NCBI GenBank assembly: GCA_013122435.1 | Contig: WYDT01000011.1 | Coordinates: 124,001 to 188,000, forward strand | DNA length: 64,000 nt | Source of the DNA: Chloroflexi bacterium AL-N1 | GTDB taxonomy: Bacteria; Chloroflexota; Chloroflexia; Chloroflexales; Roseiflexaceae | Direction of reading: 5' to 3' | In this document: in pieces, positions 26,823 through 35,787 of the stretch | Layout: each line of letters opens with the position of its first letter | How positions within the stretch are numbered: the stretch's first letter is position 1 | The notes under the pieces: generated by a model | Told to the model about the DNA's origin: nothing | The model's input: the letters and a program-made list of their open reading frames with translations, nothing else | Database searches by the model: none | Translations under genes and position numbers: made by a program

Positions 26823-26890
26823 TAACGGTCGTGGATGAGTACAGGACAATGAGCAGGCACCAGATTGTTTGTGTTGGTGTCTATTTGTGT

Positions 26891-26919
26891 TTGCTCCTAT
26901 ACGATACGTCTGCTATACT
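26891..26919 (+). promoter_or_regulatory. Promoter of the FHA-GAF-cyclase gene
   Basis: TTGCTC (26891-26896), 17-base spacer ending in TGC, TATACT (26914-26919). Confidence 0.65.
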
Positions 26920-26997
26920 GAAAAAACCGAGGGGTCGTTACTACCATCTAAATGTGAACCCTCGAAAGTAAGCAGTTCAAACCAAGGAAGTATATAC

Positions 26998-28515
26998 ATG
27001 GCCCGTGTCTCAGTGTCCATCCACAATGAACAACGTTCTTTTGCTGTCACTGAGCAAGGTATATCGATTGGTCGTGCACTTGATAATGAGATTGTGTTGA
27101 ACGATGTAACGGTATCCCGCCAACATGCGGTGATTGCATTACGCCAGCACGAAGCATATATTCAGGATCTTGGTAGTCGGAATGGTATCTTTGTCAATCG
27201 GTTACGGGTCAAAGAGTCATTACTCAATGATGGTGATACTATCCGAATTGGGCCATTCGACATCCATTTTGAGAATCGCGCAGTACAAAGCGTAGTACTC
27301 GACGACAAAAAATATTTCCCACTGGCTGCCGATGTCCGCGAAATTCAGTCGAATGAACTCCCCGAGTTTGCACTTGATCTGAAAGAATTCTACCGGATTA
27401 GCAAACGTCTCGATAATTTGCTGAAAGTGAATGATTTGCTGGAAGCAGTGATGGATGAAGTTCTCAAGCTTATACCAGCACACCGTGGTATATTGTTGCT
27501 GCGTAGGGGTGGTGAGCTTATTCCAATGATTGTCTATCCCCCCAATCAGAACGATATCACACTCAGTTCAACTATCGCTCACAATGCCCTTGAAGGAAAC
27601 GAGGCGGTCCTAACACGCGATGCACGGCTTGATTTCGCTGGTTCAGATAGCATTATCAGTGCAAACATCCGTTCCGCCATCTGTGTTCCCCTCATCAGTG
27701 AAAGTAAATCAATCGGGCTTATCTATCTTGATTCACCAGGGCGTGATCAATTTACTGAACAACAACGTGATTTGCTTGCAGCGCTCGCCAACCAGGCAGC
27801 TATCAATATCCAACGAGCGCGACTAACGGAAGAACTGCATAAACAAGAACAGCTCTTACAGAATCTTGAACGCTTTATGTCACCTAACGTGGCCAAATTA
27901 GTTGCTAGCTACTACTCACAACATGGTCAGCTCTGGGAGCCACAAGAACTTATAGTAAGCGTATTGTTTGCCGATGTAAAAGGGTTTAGTACCCTTTCAG
28001 AAAATCTTTCACCGCGTGAAGCTCAGGATCTCCTCAACGAATATTTGCACGAAATGACCGAGGTTATTTTTCATCACAGCGGTACACTCGACAAATACAT
28101 CGGGGATGGTATCATGGCCCTATTCGGTGCACCACGGCTCTCGGATACGGTCGAATCAGATCACAATGCTCTTGCAGCAGTTCAAGCGGCGCTTGATATG
28201 ATCACAGCACATCAAAAGCTGATGGCAAGACTTGATACACGCAAGCAATTTGAATTTCGCATCGGCATTAACACCGGACCAGTCTATGCTGGATTCTTTG
28301 GGACACGGCAACGTTTGGAGTATACTGTCATTGGTGATACCGTCAACACAGCAGCACGTCTAGAGGCCGCCGCAAACCCTAACAGTATCTTGATAGGAGA
28401 AGCAACCTATCAGGCTATCAGTAATATATTCAACATTCAAGAAATGGGTGAATTACAACTCAAAGGGAAAACCCAACGTGTACGTGCCTATATGGTCTTG
28501 GGACGATCATCTTAA
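26998..28515 (+). CDS. FHA-GAF class III adenylate cyclase
   Basis: 505 residues. N-terminal FHA domain (about 1-95; GRALDNEIVLNDVTVSRQHAVI, LGSRNGIFVN), which reads phosphothreonine; a GAF domain (about 145-300; AHRGILLLRRGG, ICVPLISESKSIGLIYLD); and a class III cyclase domain (about 315-500). Metal Asp residues are seen in VLFADVKGFS and IGDGIMALFG; the Lys in LDKYIGDG and Asp in YTVIGDTVNTAARLE are the adenine-specifying pair, with Asn and Arg of NTAARLE for transition-state binding, so cAMP is the expected product. Soluble. AAGGAAG precedes ATG 26998. FHA suggests control by a Ser/Thr kinase; the only kinase-like gene here (45437) looks inactive. Confidence 0.94.
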   Translation: MARVSVSIHNEQRSFAVTEQGISIGRALDNEIVLNDVTVSRQHAVIALRQHEAYIQDLGSRNGIFVNRLRVKESLLNDGDTIRIGPFDIHFENRAVQSVVLDDKKYFPLAADVREIQSNELPEFALDLKEFYRISKRLDNLLKVNDLLEAVMDEVLKLIPAHRGILLLRRGGELIPMIVYPPNQNDITLSSTIAHNALEGNEAVLTRDARLDFAGSDSIISANIRSAICVPLISESKSIGLIYLDSPGRDQFTEQQRDLLAALANQAAINIQRARLTEELHKQEQLLQNLERFMSPNVAKLVASYYSQHGQLWEPQELIVSVLFADVKGFSTLSENLSPREAQDLLNEYLHEMTEVIFHHSGTLDKYIGDGIMALFGAPRLSDTVESDHNALAAVQAALDMITAHQKLMARLDTRKQFEFRIGINTGPVYAGFFGTRQRLEYTVIGDTVNTAARLEAAANPNSILIGEATYQAISNIFNIQEMGELQLKGKTQRVRAYMVLGRSS

Positions 28516-28741
28516 AGCAATAACCCAAACGACTGATTGAACAGTCTTTACTATAATTCAGAGGGTGTGAGATTACATTAAAGACACCATTGATTTTACC
28601 GAATAGCTATACACTATCAATTAAGATTGAAGCATTTGTCATGTACATTGCTGACTAAAACCCATGATTTCCTATCTTTCTTGCCCAGTGCGCTCATTCT
28701 ATCGGTACAAGGTAATCTCCCGCCCATAATGGAGCCATACA

Positions 28742-30025
28742 ATGCCAGTTGTGGTCGGAATACGATTCAAAGATTCAGGAAAAACCTACTTTTTTGACCC
28801 GAACAACTATGATACGCTGGAGACGGGTGAACATGTCATTGTCGAAACGATCCGCGGACCAGAGATCGCGAAAGTAGTTCATACTGCGCGGGAAGTAAGC
28901 GATGACGAAATCATCGGTGAGCTTAAACCGGTCATGCGACGCGTTGAGACGTCTGATTTTGAACGGCTTCAAACGTTGAACGAAAATCAGGAAGACCTGA
29001 TTGAACGTTGTAGCGAGAAGATCCGCGATCACGATCTCCCCATGCGTTTGGTCAAAGCAGAATACAGTTTCGATGGCTCACGTCTCACATTCTACTTTAC
29101 CGCCGAAAAACGGGTCGATTTTCGCATGCTGGTGCGCGATCTTGCCCGTACGTTTCGTACCCGCATCGAGTTACGCCAGATTGGCCCTCGCGATGAAGCC
29201 AAATTACTGGGCGGTATCGGCCCCTGTGGACGGCTCCTGTGTTGTGCAACCTTTTTACCCGATTATGCGCGTGTATCTATTAAAATGGCAAAAGACCAGG
29301 ATCTACCACTCAATCCATCCAAAATCAGCGGTGTGTGTGGACGGCTCTTATGCTGTTTATCATATGAACATGATCAGTATCTGCAGATCAAAGAAGAATT
29401 GCCCTCTAAAGGTACATGGGTTCAAACACCAGATGGCCCAGGGGAAGTCGTCGCGGTGAATGTCGTCAAAGAAACCATTACAGTCGCACTGGGAGATAAT
29501 GGAGTACGAGAGGAATATACACCAGAACAAGTTCAAGAATCAATCGATCGGGTGGGCTCAGAAGCACGTCGTCGCAATGTAGCTGGCATAACACCTTTTG
29601 CGAATCGTGAACGCAAGGAAGTCTACACTTCACAGGACGATGAAGGAACTCATGCAAATGAGCGCCATTCCCGACGTGATGAAATTGATAATCCCAACAT
29701 CCTTGATGCCTTGGCACTACTTGAAGAAGATGTCAGCGAATGGACCTCACCCACCGTATCAGACACTCAGCCACAAATAAAGGCCTCATCCCATGAACAA
29801 ACACCTCACGAACATACGAACACAGGCACAACAGGAGCACAAAATACACAACGATCATCATCTCGTCACCGTAATCGACGGAACAAATCACCACAAGCAC
29901 AATCTACTACTACCCAACCATCGACACCTTCTACACCTCAGAATGAAACCTCTTCTCAGACATTTGAGGCAGAGCAAAGTCAATCACGTTCTTCACGCCG
30001 TCGTCGTAGACGCAGGGATACGTAA
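28742..30025 (+). CDS. ricT: PSP1 domain protein, RicT-like
   Basis: 427 residues. Residues 1-260 form the PSP1/RicT core: VVGIRFKDSGKTYFFDP at the start, RMLVRDLARTFRTRIELRQIGPRDEAK, and two CGRLLCC motifs (about 162-168 and 199-205) whose Cys residues are candidates for the Fe-S cluster of the Bacillus Ric (YaaT) complex, which promotes RNase Y-dependent mRNA processing. Residues 290-427 are a disordered Ser/Thr/Gln-rich tail ending in a string of Arg (SRRRRRRRDT), unusual for the family and suggestive of nucleic-acid binding. No ricA or ricF is adjacent. The leader is about 170 bases with TATAAT at 28552-28557. Confidence 0.9.
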   Translation: MPVVVGIRFKDSGKTYFFDPNNYDTLETGEHVIVETIRGPEIAKVVHTAREVSDDEIIGELKPVMRRVETSDFERLQTLNENQEDLIERCSEKIRDHDLPMRLVKAEYSFDGSRLTFYFTAEKRVDFRMLVRDLARTFRTRIELRQIGPRDEAKLLGGIGPCGRLLCCATFLPDYARVSIKMAKDQDLPLNPSKISGVCGRLLCCLSYEHDQYLQIKEELPSKGTWVQTPDGPGEVVAVNVVKETITVALGDNGVREEYTPEQVQESIDRVGSEARRRNVAGITPFANRERKEVYTSQDDEGTHANERHSRRDEIDNPNILDALALLEEDVSEWTSPTVSDTQPQIKASSHEQTPHEHTNTGTTGAQNTQRSSSRHRNRRNKSPQAQSTTTQPSTPSTPQNETSSQTFEAEQSQSRSSRRRRRRRDT

Positions 30026-30095
30026 TATTGCATCCCTTTTCCTGCCTTCTTCCCTTATTTTATGATTATTTCACGGTAATTTTACGATAGCACAA

Positions 30096-30121
30096 TATAA
30101 TCATAAACAGTTTTAAAACTG
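30096..30121 (+). promoter_or_regulatory. -10 box with palindrome at the start site
   Basis: TATAAT (30096-30101) is followed at once by the 14-bp perfect palindrome CAGTTTTAAAACTG (30108-30121), which would cover the transcription start and could be a repressor site. The -35 box is weak. Confidence 0.45.
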
Positions 30122-30203
30122 CTGTTAATAAACATCTCGAAGTTGTGGTGTTTATCATGTAACGACGGCTGTTTCACATTGATGTAGTATAAGGAGCAAT
30201 CTG

Positions 30204-30923
30204 ATGACTCAATTCAAAGTACCAGCACAACTACGTTTTGCAATTCTGTTCATTATTACTAGTATTCTTACCGTAGGTGCCTCTGCAACTATTCCACACG
30301 CGAACGCTGCCAAAAGTCCTGCAAGTGTACTAACTGCTCCTGCTAATCAGATGGATGCAGACATCAACCAAACATGTCAGTACAATAAGACCGTCAACAC
30401 AGAATTCAATTTTATTGACACTGCACAAAATGCGTATGGGTTACGTAACACACACGCGTTCACAATTCAATTTACCAACTTAAACTACTGCTACAATGGT
30501 AGCACCATTCAGTGGGCATCAAGACCTGAAGCACGTGCTTATGTAAAAAACTATAATTACTTCTGGGATATTGCTGGTAGAGGCAATTGGTATAACATTC
30601 TATCGATGACCTGTGGAGAAAAATTTGATTTTCCTGGCAACGGGAATCAGCCCAATCTCTATCTCACCTGTGAATTAGGTATTTCCAGTAATGATTTTGC
30701 AGGACTCAGTGGATTCAAATCCAACCGAGATGTAAATGGTTCATCAGTATTTAATATTCCCGCACGCCTCAATTGGAATTTCTTCGGTACCTTTGGCCCT
30801 CCATCAGTAGGTGGTGGCCTTGCATCTGGAGTACAACAGCCACGCTACTACACCCTCCGCATTGGTGCAAATGGACAGGCATGGTTATCTGGTGTTGGGA
30901 CCCCGTATGCCTTTACACCCTAA
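30204..30923 (+). CDS. Secreted protein of unknown function
   Basis: 239 residues. Classic signal peptide (basic start, hydrophobic LRFAILFIITSILTVGA, likely cleavage near HANA-A at 35-37). The mature part has four Cys (TCQYN, YCYNG, TCGEK, TCELG) that could form two disulfides, many aromatic and Asn residues and no known catalytic motif. AAGGAGC precedes the ATG. It is flanked by its own promoter with a palindromic operator-like site and a strong terminator, so it is a single-gene unit. Not recognised. Confidence 0.8.
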   Translation: MTQFKVPAQLRFAILFIITSILTVGASATIPHANAAKSPASVLTAPANQMDADINQTCQYNKTVNTEFNFIDTAQNAYGLRNTHAFTIQFTNLNYCYNGSTIQWASRPEARAYVKNYNYFWDIAGRGNWYNILSMTCGEKFDFPGNGNQPNLYLTCELGISSNDFAGLSGFKSNRDVNGSSVFNIPARLNWNFFGTFGPPSVGGGLASGVQQPRYYTLRIGANGQAWLSGVGTPYAFTP

Positions 30924-30955
30924 AATGAAAAACTCTCTGTAGATAGGTCTCATCT

Positions 30956-30987
30956 AGACCCACATGGCATAAAAGCCATGCGGGTCT
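30956..30987 (+). terminator. Terminator of the secreted-protein gene
   Basis: AGACCC-A-CATGGC pairs with GCCATG-C-GGGTCT (one mismatch), loop of 6, followed by seven T residues. Confidence 0.9.
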
Positions 30988-31099
30988 TTTTTTCTAATAG
31001 CGTAAAGGTGAATGCCCACAAACCCAGCAATATGCTATGATACATGCCACACTTGGTACCTCGCATTAGTTTATTGGGTTTATGTAGGAGGGTCTATTC

Positions 31100-32245
31100 A
31101 TGCTCGATGTGACATCGTACCGAAAGTTATTTCCGATGGTCGAGAAATATGCTTTCTTTAATCATGCGGGCGTCTCTGCGCTTAATACACATGCTGCGGA
31201 CGCAATGCGTACCTTTGCAGAACAATCGACCACGATCCCCTTTACTGAAGCTGGTCTTGCAGCATTTCATACAATGAACGAGTTACGCGAGCGCTTTGCC
31301 ACGTTGATCAACGCACGTTCTGTCGATGAAATTGTACTGATGCCCAACACTGCCGCAGGTATTAATACGGCGGCCCTGGGACTGCCCCTTCGCACAGGCG
31401 ATAATGTGTTGGTCATTGACGGCGATTATCCGGCCAATATCTATCCATGGATGAATCTGGCGCATCGGGGAGTGTTGACAAAATTCGTTCCGACACACAA
31501 CGGTGGGGTGGATCTGAGTCTACTCGAATCGCGAATCGACAGTCATACGCGGGTGATTGCCATGAGCACCGTCCAGTTTGCCACTGGCTTCCGCAACGAT
31601 GTTGTCAGTGCTGGCCAACTGTGCCGTGATCGGAATATCTATTTTGCGGTCGATGGCATTCAATCGCTGGGTGCCTTCCCGCTTGATGTGCAAGCTGCCA
31701 ACATCGATTTTTTATCGTGTGGCTCGCAAAAATGGTTGCTTGGACCAATGGGCGTCGGGTTTATGTATGTGCGGCGAGAGCTACTCGACGATCTCATTCC
31801 TGGTCCATATGTTGGTGCCGCGAGCACGGTTGATTGGCTTAACTTCTTAGATTATAACTTTTCTCCCCTGCCAACTGCTGAGCGTTTTGCACTTGGATCG
31901 CCCAACTTCATTGGTATGCACGGACTAAATGCCAGCGTTGCGCTCCTTCAGGGGGTAGGCATAGACCACGTGAGTGAACGCATTCTGTCCCTCACCGACG
32001 TAGCCATCAACGATCTTCGGGAACGAGGCTATCGCTTGTCTGTCAGTACTGATCGAGCGCATCGTTCTGGTATTGTGATTGTTGAGGTGAATGATCCTGA
32101 AGCAACCTGTGACCAACTGACGAAAGCAAACATTATTACGGTGGTGCGCGGGAAGGGTTTCCGTATCGCACCTCATTTTTACAATACCGAAGAAGAAATT
32201 CTGCGTGTGGGCGAAGTTCTGGATCAGGTATCGCCCGAATTATAG
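31100..32245 (+). CDS. Class V aminotransferase (isopenicillin-N epimerase/desulfurase-like)
   Basis: 381 residues, PLP-dependent fold type I. The N-terminus YAFFNHAGVSALN and the body VLVIDGDYPANIYPWM, VQFATGFRND, FAVDGIQSLGAFPLDV and SCGSQKWLLGPMGVGF (PLP Lys in SQKW, near residue 213) are typical of the CefD/SufS-like branch. The substrate cannot be told: epimerases, kynureninase-like and selenocysteine lyase-like enzymes share this layout. GTAGGAGGG precedes the ATG. It lies upstream of bioF with a 220-base gap and may belong to a separate unit. Confidence 0.88.
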   Translation: MLDVTSYRKLFPMVEKYAFFNHAGVSALNTHAADAMRTFAEQSTTIPFTEAGLAAFHTMNELRERFATLINARSVDEIVLMPNTAAGINTAALGLPLRTGDNVLVIDGDYPANIYPWMNLAHRGVLTKFVPTHNGGVDLSLLESRIDSHTRVIAMSTVQFATGFRNDVVSAGQLCRDRNIYFAVDGIQSLGAFPLDVQAANIDFLSCGSQKWLLGPMGVGFMYVRRELLDDLIPGPYVGAASTVDWLNFLDYNFSPLPTAERFALGSPNFIGMHGLNASVALLQGVGIDHVSERILSLTDVAINDLRERGYRLSVSTDRAHRSGIVIVEVNDPEATCDQLTKANIITVVRGKGFRIAPHFYNTEEEILRVGEVLDQVSPEL

Positions 32246-32466
32246 GGAATATAGCTTAAAAAGTGGCAGATAGCAGTACGTTTTTACAGAAAGGTCTGGG
32301 TAGTTATGAAAGTATAACCAGTCGTTCACCAATGTTGATAAAACAAAGGCGTGTGGCAGCTATACTACATCCATCCTAATCGCTAAGTGCACATCATCGG
32401 TCGTGGCATGTTGTTTACCTTTCAGCAGCGGTGCCACTTGCTACTGCCGTGTGCCTGGTTATCACT

Positions 32467-33651
32467 ATGGATGTACGTCTCCAAAAGCTCCAGCGGCGTC
32501 TTGAAATGGTGCAGGCTCATCATAACTATCGCCAACTCACGACGATCACCCATAGTACTGAGCCATGGTTCACCATCAATGGTCAGCCGTTCCTCAACCT
32601 GAGTTCTAACAACTACCTCGGGCTGGCCACACACCCAGATGTGCAACATGCAGCAGCCAATGCAACCACCCATGGGTGCGGTGCCGGAGCATCACGGCTC
32701 ATCACCGGTACCACACCACTGCACCAGCAATTGGAAGCACGACTCGCACAATTTAAGGGCAGAGAACGGGCACTCTTATTCACGAGCGGCTACACCGCCA
32801 ACATCGGCGTGATCCCGGCACTCGTAGGATCTGGCGACTTGATATTCAGCGATGCGCTCAACCACGCTAGCCTGATCGATGGATGCCGTTTAAGTCGGGC
32901 AACCTGCCATAGCTATCCCCATTGCGATGTGGCAGCCCTCGAGCAACTGCTTTCCCAGTCCGGCCAGACCCATCAAAACCAACAACGCCTAGTCGTCACA
33001 GACACCGTGTTCAGCATGGACGGAGATCTTGCACCGCTGGCCGATATCGCACGACTCTGCCAACAGTACGATGCCCTGCTCTTTGTCGATGAGGCACACG
33101 CCACCGGCTGTATTGGTCCCGGTGGTCGCGGTCTGGTGGCCCACCTGGGTCTTGAAGAGGAAGTAACCGTAACGATGAGTACCCTAAGTAAGGCTTTGGG
33201 CAATATGGGAGCCTTTGTTGCTGGTCCGACAGTTGTGATTGAGTATTTGATCAACTTTGCGCGCAGTTTTATCTTTACTACAGCGCTGCCACCCACCGTC
33301 GTCGCTGCAGCTCTCGCTGCCCTTGATACACTGGAGCATACGCCTCAACAGGTGCAACAGGTGCAACAACGCGGGGCATTTTTCCGCCGTGGTCTTCAGG
33401 AATTAGGCTTCAATACCCTGGCATCCCAAACCCATATTGTGCCGATCATGGTGGAAGACTCCGCGAAGACCTTGGAAATGGCCGCCGCACTCCGCGAAGA
33501 AGGACTCTTTGTTGTCGCGATTCGCCCCCCAACTGTTGCACATGACACTGCACGACTACGTGCATGTGTCATGGCATCACACACAGAAGATGACCTCATC
33601 TACGCAGTAGAAGCCTTTGAGCGAGTCGGGCGACGTTTTGGTCTCATTTAA
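32467..33651 (+). CDS. bioF: 8-amino-7-oxononanoate synthase
   Basis: First enzyme of the biotin ring pathway: pimeloyl thioester plus L-alanine to KAPA, PLP-dependent. 394 residues with LNLSSNNYLGLATHPDV, GCGAGASRLITGTTPLH, LFTSGYTANIGV, SDALNHASLIDGCRLS, TDTVFSMDGDLAPL, FVDEAHATGCIGPGGRG and the PLP Lys in STLSKALGNMGAF. The ATG at 32467 (MDVRLQKLQ) is chosen by homology to family N-termini; no strong ribosome site exists there and the frame extends 36 bases further. The family includes the similar glycine C-acetyltransferase, but the bioADB neighbours decide the call. Confidence 0.94.
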   Translation: MDVRLQKLQRRLEMVQAHHNYRQLTTITHSTEPWFTINGQPFLNLSSNNYLGLATHPDVQHAAANATTHGCGAGASRLITGTTPLHQQLEARLAQFKGRERALLFTSGYTANIGVIPALVGSGDLIFSDALNHASLIDGCRLSRATCHSYPHCDVAALEQLLSQSGQTHQNQQRLVVTDTVFSMDGDLAPLADIARLCQQYDALLFVDEAHATGCIGPGGRGLVAHLGLEEEVTVTMSTLSKALGNMGAFVAGPTVVIEYLINFARSFIFTTALPPTVVAAALAALDTLEHTPQQVQQVQQRGAFFRRGLQELGFNTLASQTHIVPIMVEDSAKTLEMAAALREEGLFVVAIRPPTVAHDTARLRACVMASHTEDDLIYAVEAFERVGRRFGLI

Positions 33652-33693
33652 GCTGGATACCGACATGTTTTGTCGGTTCCTGGTGAGGGTATT

Positions 33694-35052
33694 ATGACCT
33701 TTGAAAAGCATATCGATATCACACAAACACTAGCAGATGATGACAAACGCTATCTGTGGCATCCCTTTACCCAGCAACAAGCCTGGGAGTCTGAGTCACC
33801 CGTCATTATCGAACGCGCAGAGGGAAGCTACCTTATCGATGTCGCAGGCAACCGCTACCTTGATGGCGTTTCATCGCTCTGGGTAAATGTACATGGACAT
33901 GGTCGCCCCGAAATCAATCAAGCAATTGTCGAGCAACTCAACCGGGTGGCACACTCGACGTTTCTGGGGTTGTCACATCCGCCTGGCATCACCCTGGCTC
34001 GCCGTCTGGTGGAACTGTCGCCCGGCCAACTCAACCGGGTATTTTATTCTGATACCGGCGCGGCGGCGGTCGAGATTGCGCTCAAGATGGCCTATCAATA
34101 CTGGCGCCAATGTCCCACACCACAGCCCAACCGCACCACCTTTCTCACGTTGCGGAATAGCTATCACGGCGACACGGTTGGTGCGATGAGCGTCGGTGGC
34201 ATCGATCTGTTCTTTCAGATCTATCAGCATCTGTTTTTCCCTACCTACAAAGCACATTATGACCTTAATGAAATCGAGCGTATGGTAATTGCACACAAAG
34301 ATTCTCTGGTCGCAGTGGTGATGGAGCCACTTGTTCAGGGGGCGGCAGGCATGCTGGTCTATCCGTCTGGCTTCACGCGTGCCATCTGGGAAATCGCCAA
34401 ACGCCACGATCTGCTCTTTATTGTCGATGAGGTTGCAACCGGCTTTGGGAGAACCGGCACGATGTTTGCATGTGAACACGAAGGGATCGAACCAGACCTG
34501 ATGGCGCTGGGCAAAGGCATCAGTGGTGGTTATCTCCCACTCGCAGCCACGCTGGCAACCGAGAGGATCTATCAGGCATTTCTGGGACAGGCCCACGAGT
34601 TCCGCACGTTCTACCATGGTCACACCTACACAGGCAACCCAGTCGTCTGTGCAGCAGCATTAGCAAGCCTGGATCTGTTTGAGCAAGATCAGACTTTGCG
34701 CCACCTCCAACCCAAAATCGCGCAACTCCAGGAAGGGTTACCACACTTCTGGGAACTACCCATTGTTGGGGATATTCGCCAATGTGGCTTTATGGTCGGG
34801 ATCGAGTTAATGCAGAACCGCGACACACAGGCGGCCTTCGAGATTGAGCAAAAAGCGGCGATCCGTGTCGTGAAAGCAGCCCGTCAGCGTGGTGTCATCG
34901 TACGTCCGCTAGGTGACGTGGTTATTCTGATGCCACCGCTGTCTATCACAGCGGCAGAACTCGCTACTTTGCTTGATGTAGTATACGCATCGATAGCAGC
35001 CGTCGCACAAGAACTCGACACCGTATCATACCAGAATAGGGAGGAGCAATGA
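33694..35052 (+). CDS. bioA: Adenosylmethionine--8-amino-7-oxononanoate aminotransferase
   Basis: Converts KAPA to DAPA using S-adenosylmethionine as amino donor, PLP-dependent. 452 residues: YLWHPFTQQQAWE (substrate-site Trp/Tyr), DGVSSLWVNVHGHGRPEI, FYSDTGAAAVEIALKMA, RNSYHGDTVGAMSVGG, FIVDEVATGFGRTGTMFACEH and the PLP Lys in MALGKGISGGYLPLA, then FYHGHTYTGNPVVCAAALASL. The start at 33694 has GGTGAGGG upstream. It ends with ATGA overlap into bioD. Confidence 0.97.
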   Translation: MTFEKHIDITQTLADDDKRYLWHPFTQQQAWESESPVIIERAEGSYLIDVAGNRYLDGVSSLWVNVHGHGRPEINQAIVEQLNRVAHSTFLGLSHPPGITLARRLVELSPGQLNRVFYSDTGAAAVEIALKMAYQYWRQCPTPQPNRTTFLTLRNSYHGDTVGAMSVGGIDLFFQIYQHLFFPTYKAHYDLNEIERMVIAHKDSLVAVVMEPLVQGAAGMLVYPSGFTRAIWEIAKRHDLLFIVDEVATGFGRTGTMFACEHEGIEPDLMALGKGISGGYLPLAATLATERIYQAFLGQAHEFRTFYHGHTYTGNPVVCAAALASLDLFEQDQTLRHLQPKIAQLQEGLPHFWELPIVGDIRQCGFMVGIELMQNRDTQAAFEIEQKAAIRVVKAARQRGVIVRPLGDVVILMPPLSITAAELATLLDVVYASIAAVAQELDTVSYQNREEQ

Positions 35053-35786
35053 GCAAAGGATTATTTGTCACCGGAACCGACACTGAAGTCGGCAAGACCA
35101 TAGTCACAGCGCTGCTGGCGGTGGCACTGGTGGAGCGTGGGCTGCGTGTGGGGGTCATGAAGCCAGCAGAGAGTGGCTGTCTGCTCGAAAACGGACGTCT
35201 GGCCCCACAAGACGCGCAGTTCCTCAAACATGTCTCGGGTTGTGCTGCACCACTGGAGGTCATCAATCCCTACACATTTGCACCGCCCCTGACCCCGGCC
35301 CTGGCTGCCGAACACGCAGGAGTCACGATTAGTCTTGGGCATATTCGCACATGTTATGAGCAATTAGCTGAAAATCATGATGTTGTCCTGGTGGAAGGTG
35401 CCGGCGGATTGTTAGCACCTTTGACCGCGACACATTCGATGCGGGATCTCGCAACCATGTTGCAGATACCAGTGCTAGTGGTTGCCGCCAATGTGCTGGG
35501 GGTAATCAACCACACCGCGCTCACTGTCACCGTAGCACAACAGGTGACCTCGGTTGTAGGGGTGGTGCTCAACACCCCACAAACCCGTGATGACCTGGCC
35601 ATCGAGACAAACGCCGAGTCGTTACGCCGCTGGGGAGGGGCACCGCTGCTGGGCAACATACCCCACCTGACAACCTTTGAACCATCAGCACTCAAAACTC
35701 ATAGCACGTCCATCGATATCACCATGCTGCTGGAAAGTCTTGAATTCGATGTGGGGCTCTCCCCATCTATACAACCAAGGAGCTGA
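35049..35786 (+). CDS. bioD: Dethiobiotin synthetase
   Basis: ATP-dependent carboxylation and ring closure of DAPA to dethiobiotin. 245 residues with the P-loop GTDTEVGKT (residues 7-15), MKPAESGC, YTFAPPLTPALAAE, VLVEGAGGLLAPLT and a C-terminal nucleotide-site region. AGGGAGGAGC precedes the ATG, which overlaps the bioA stop by 4 bases. Confidence 0.96.
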   Translation: MSKGLFVTGTDTEVGKTIVTALLAVALVERGLRVGVMKPAESGCLLENGRLAPQDAQFLKHVSGCAAPLEVINPYTFAPPLTPALAAEHAGVTISLGHIRTCYEQLAENHDVVLVEGAGGLLAPLTATHSMRDLATMLQIPVLVVAANVLGVINHTALTVTVAQQVTSVVGVVLNTPQTRDDLAIETNAESLRRWGGAPLLGNIPHLTTFEPSALKTHSTSIDITMLLESLEFDVGLSPSIQPRS

Positions 35787-35787
35787 G

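Noticed and set aside
32411-32440. BirA/BioR operator upstream of bioF (TTGTTTACC half-site)
   Set aside because: Only one half-site with mismatches; the inverted partner at the expected distance is missing.
33973-34623. 216-codon open frame on the reverse strand inside bioA
   Set aside because: It is antisense to a gene with full family motifs, shows no protein motif, and arises from codon bias in the G+C-rich bio genes.
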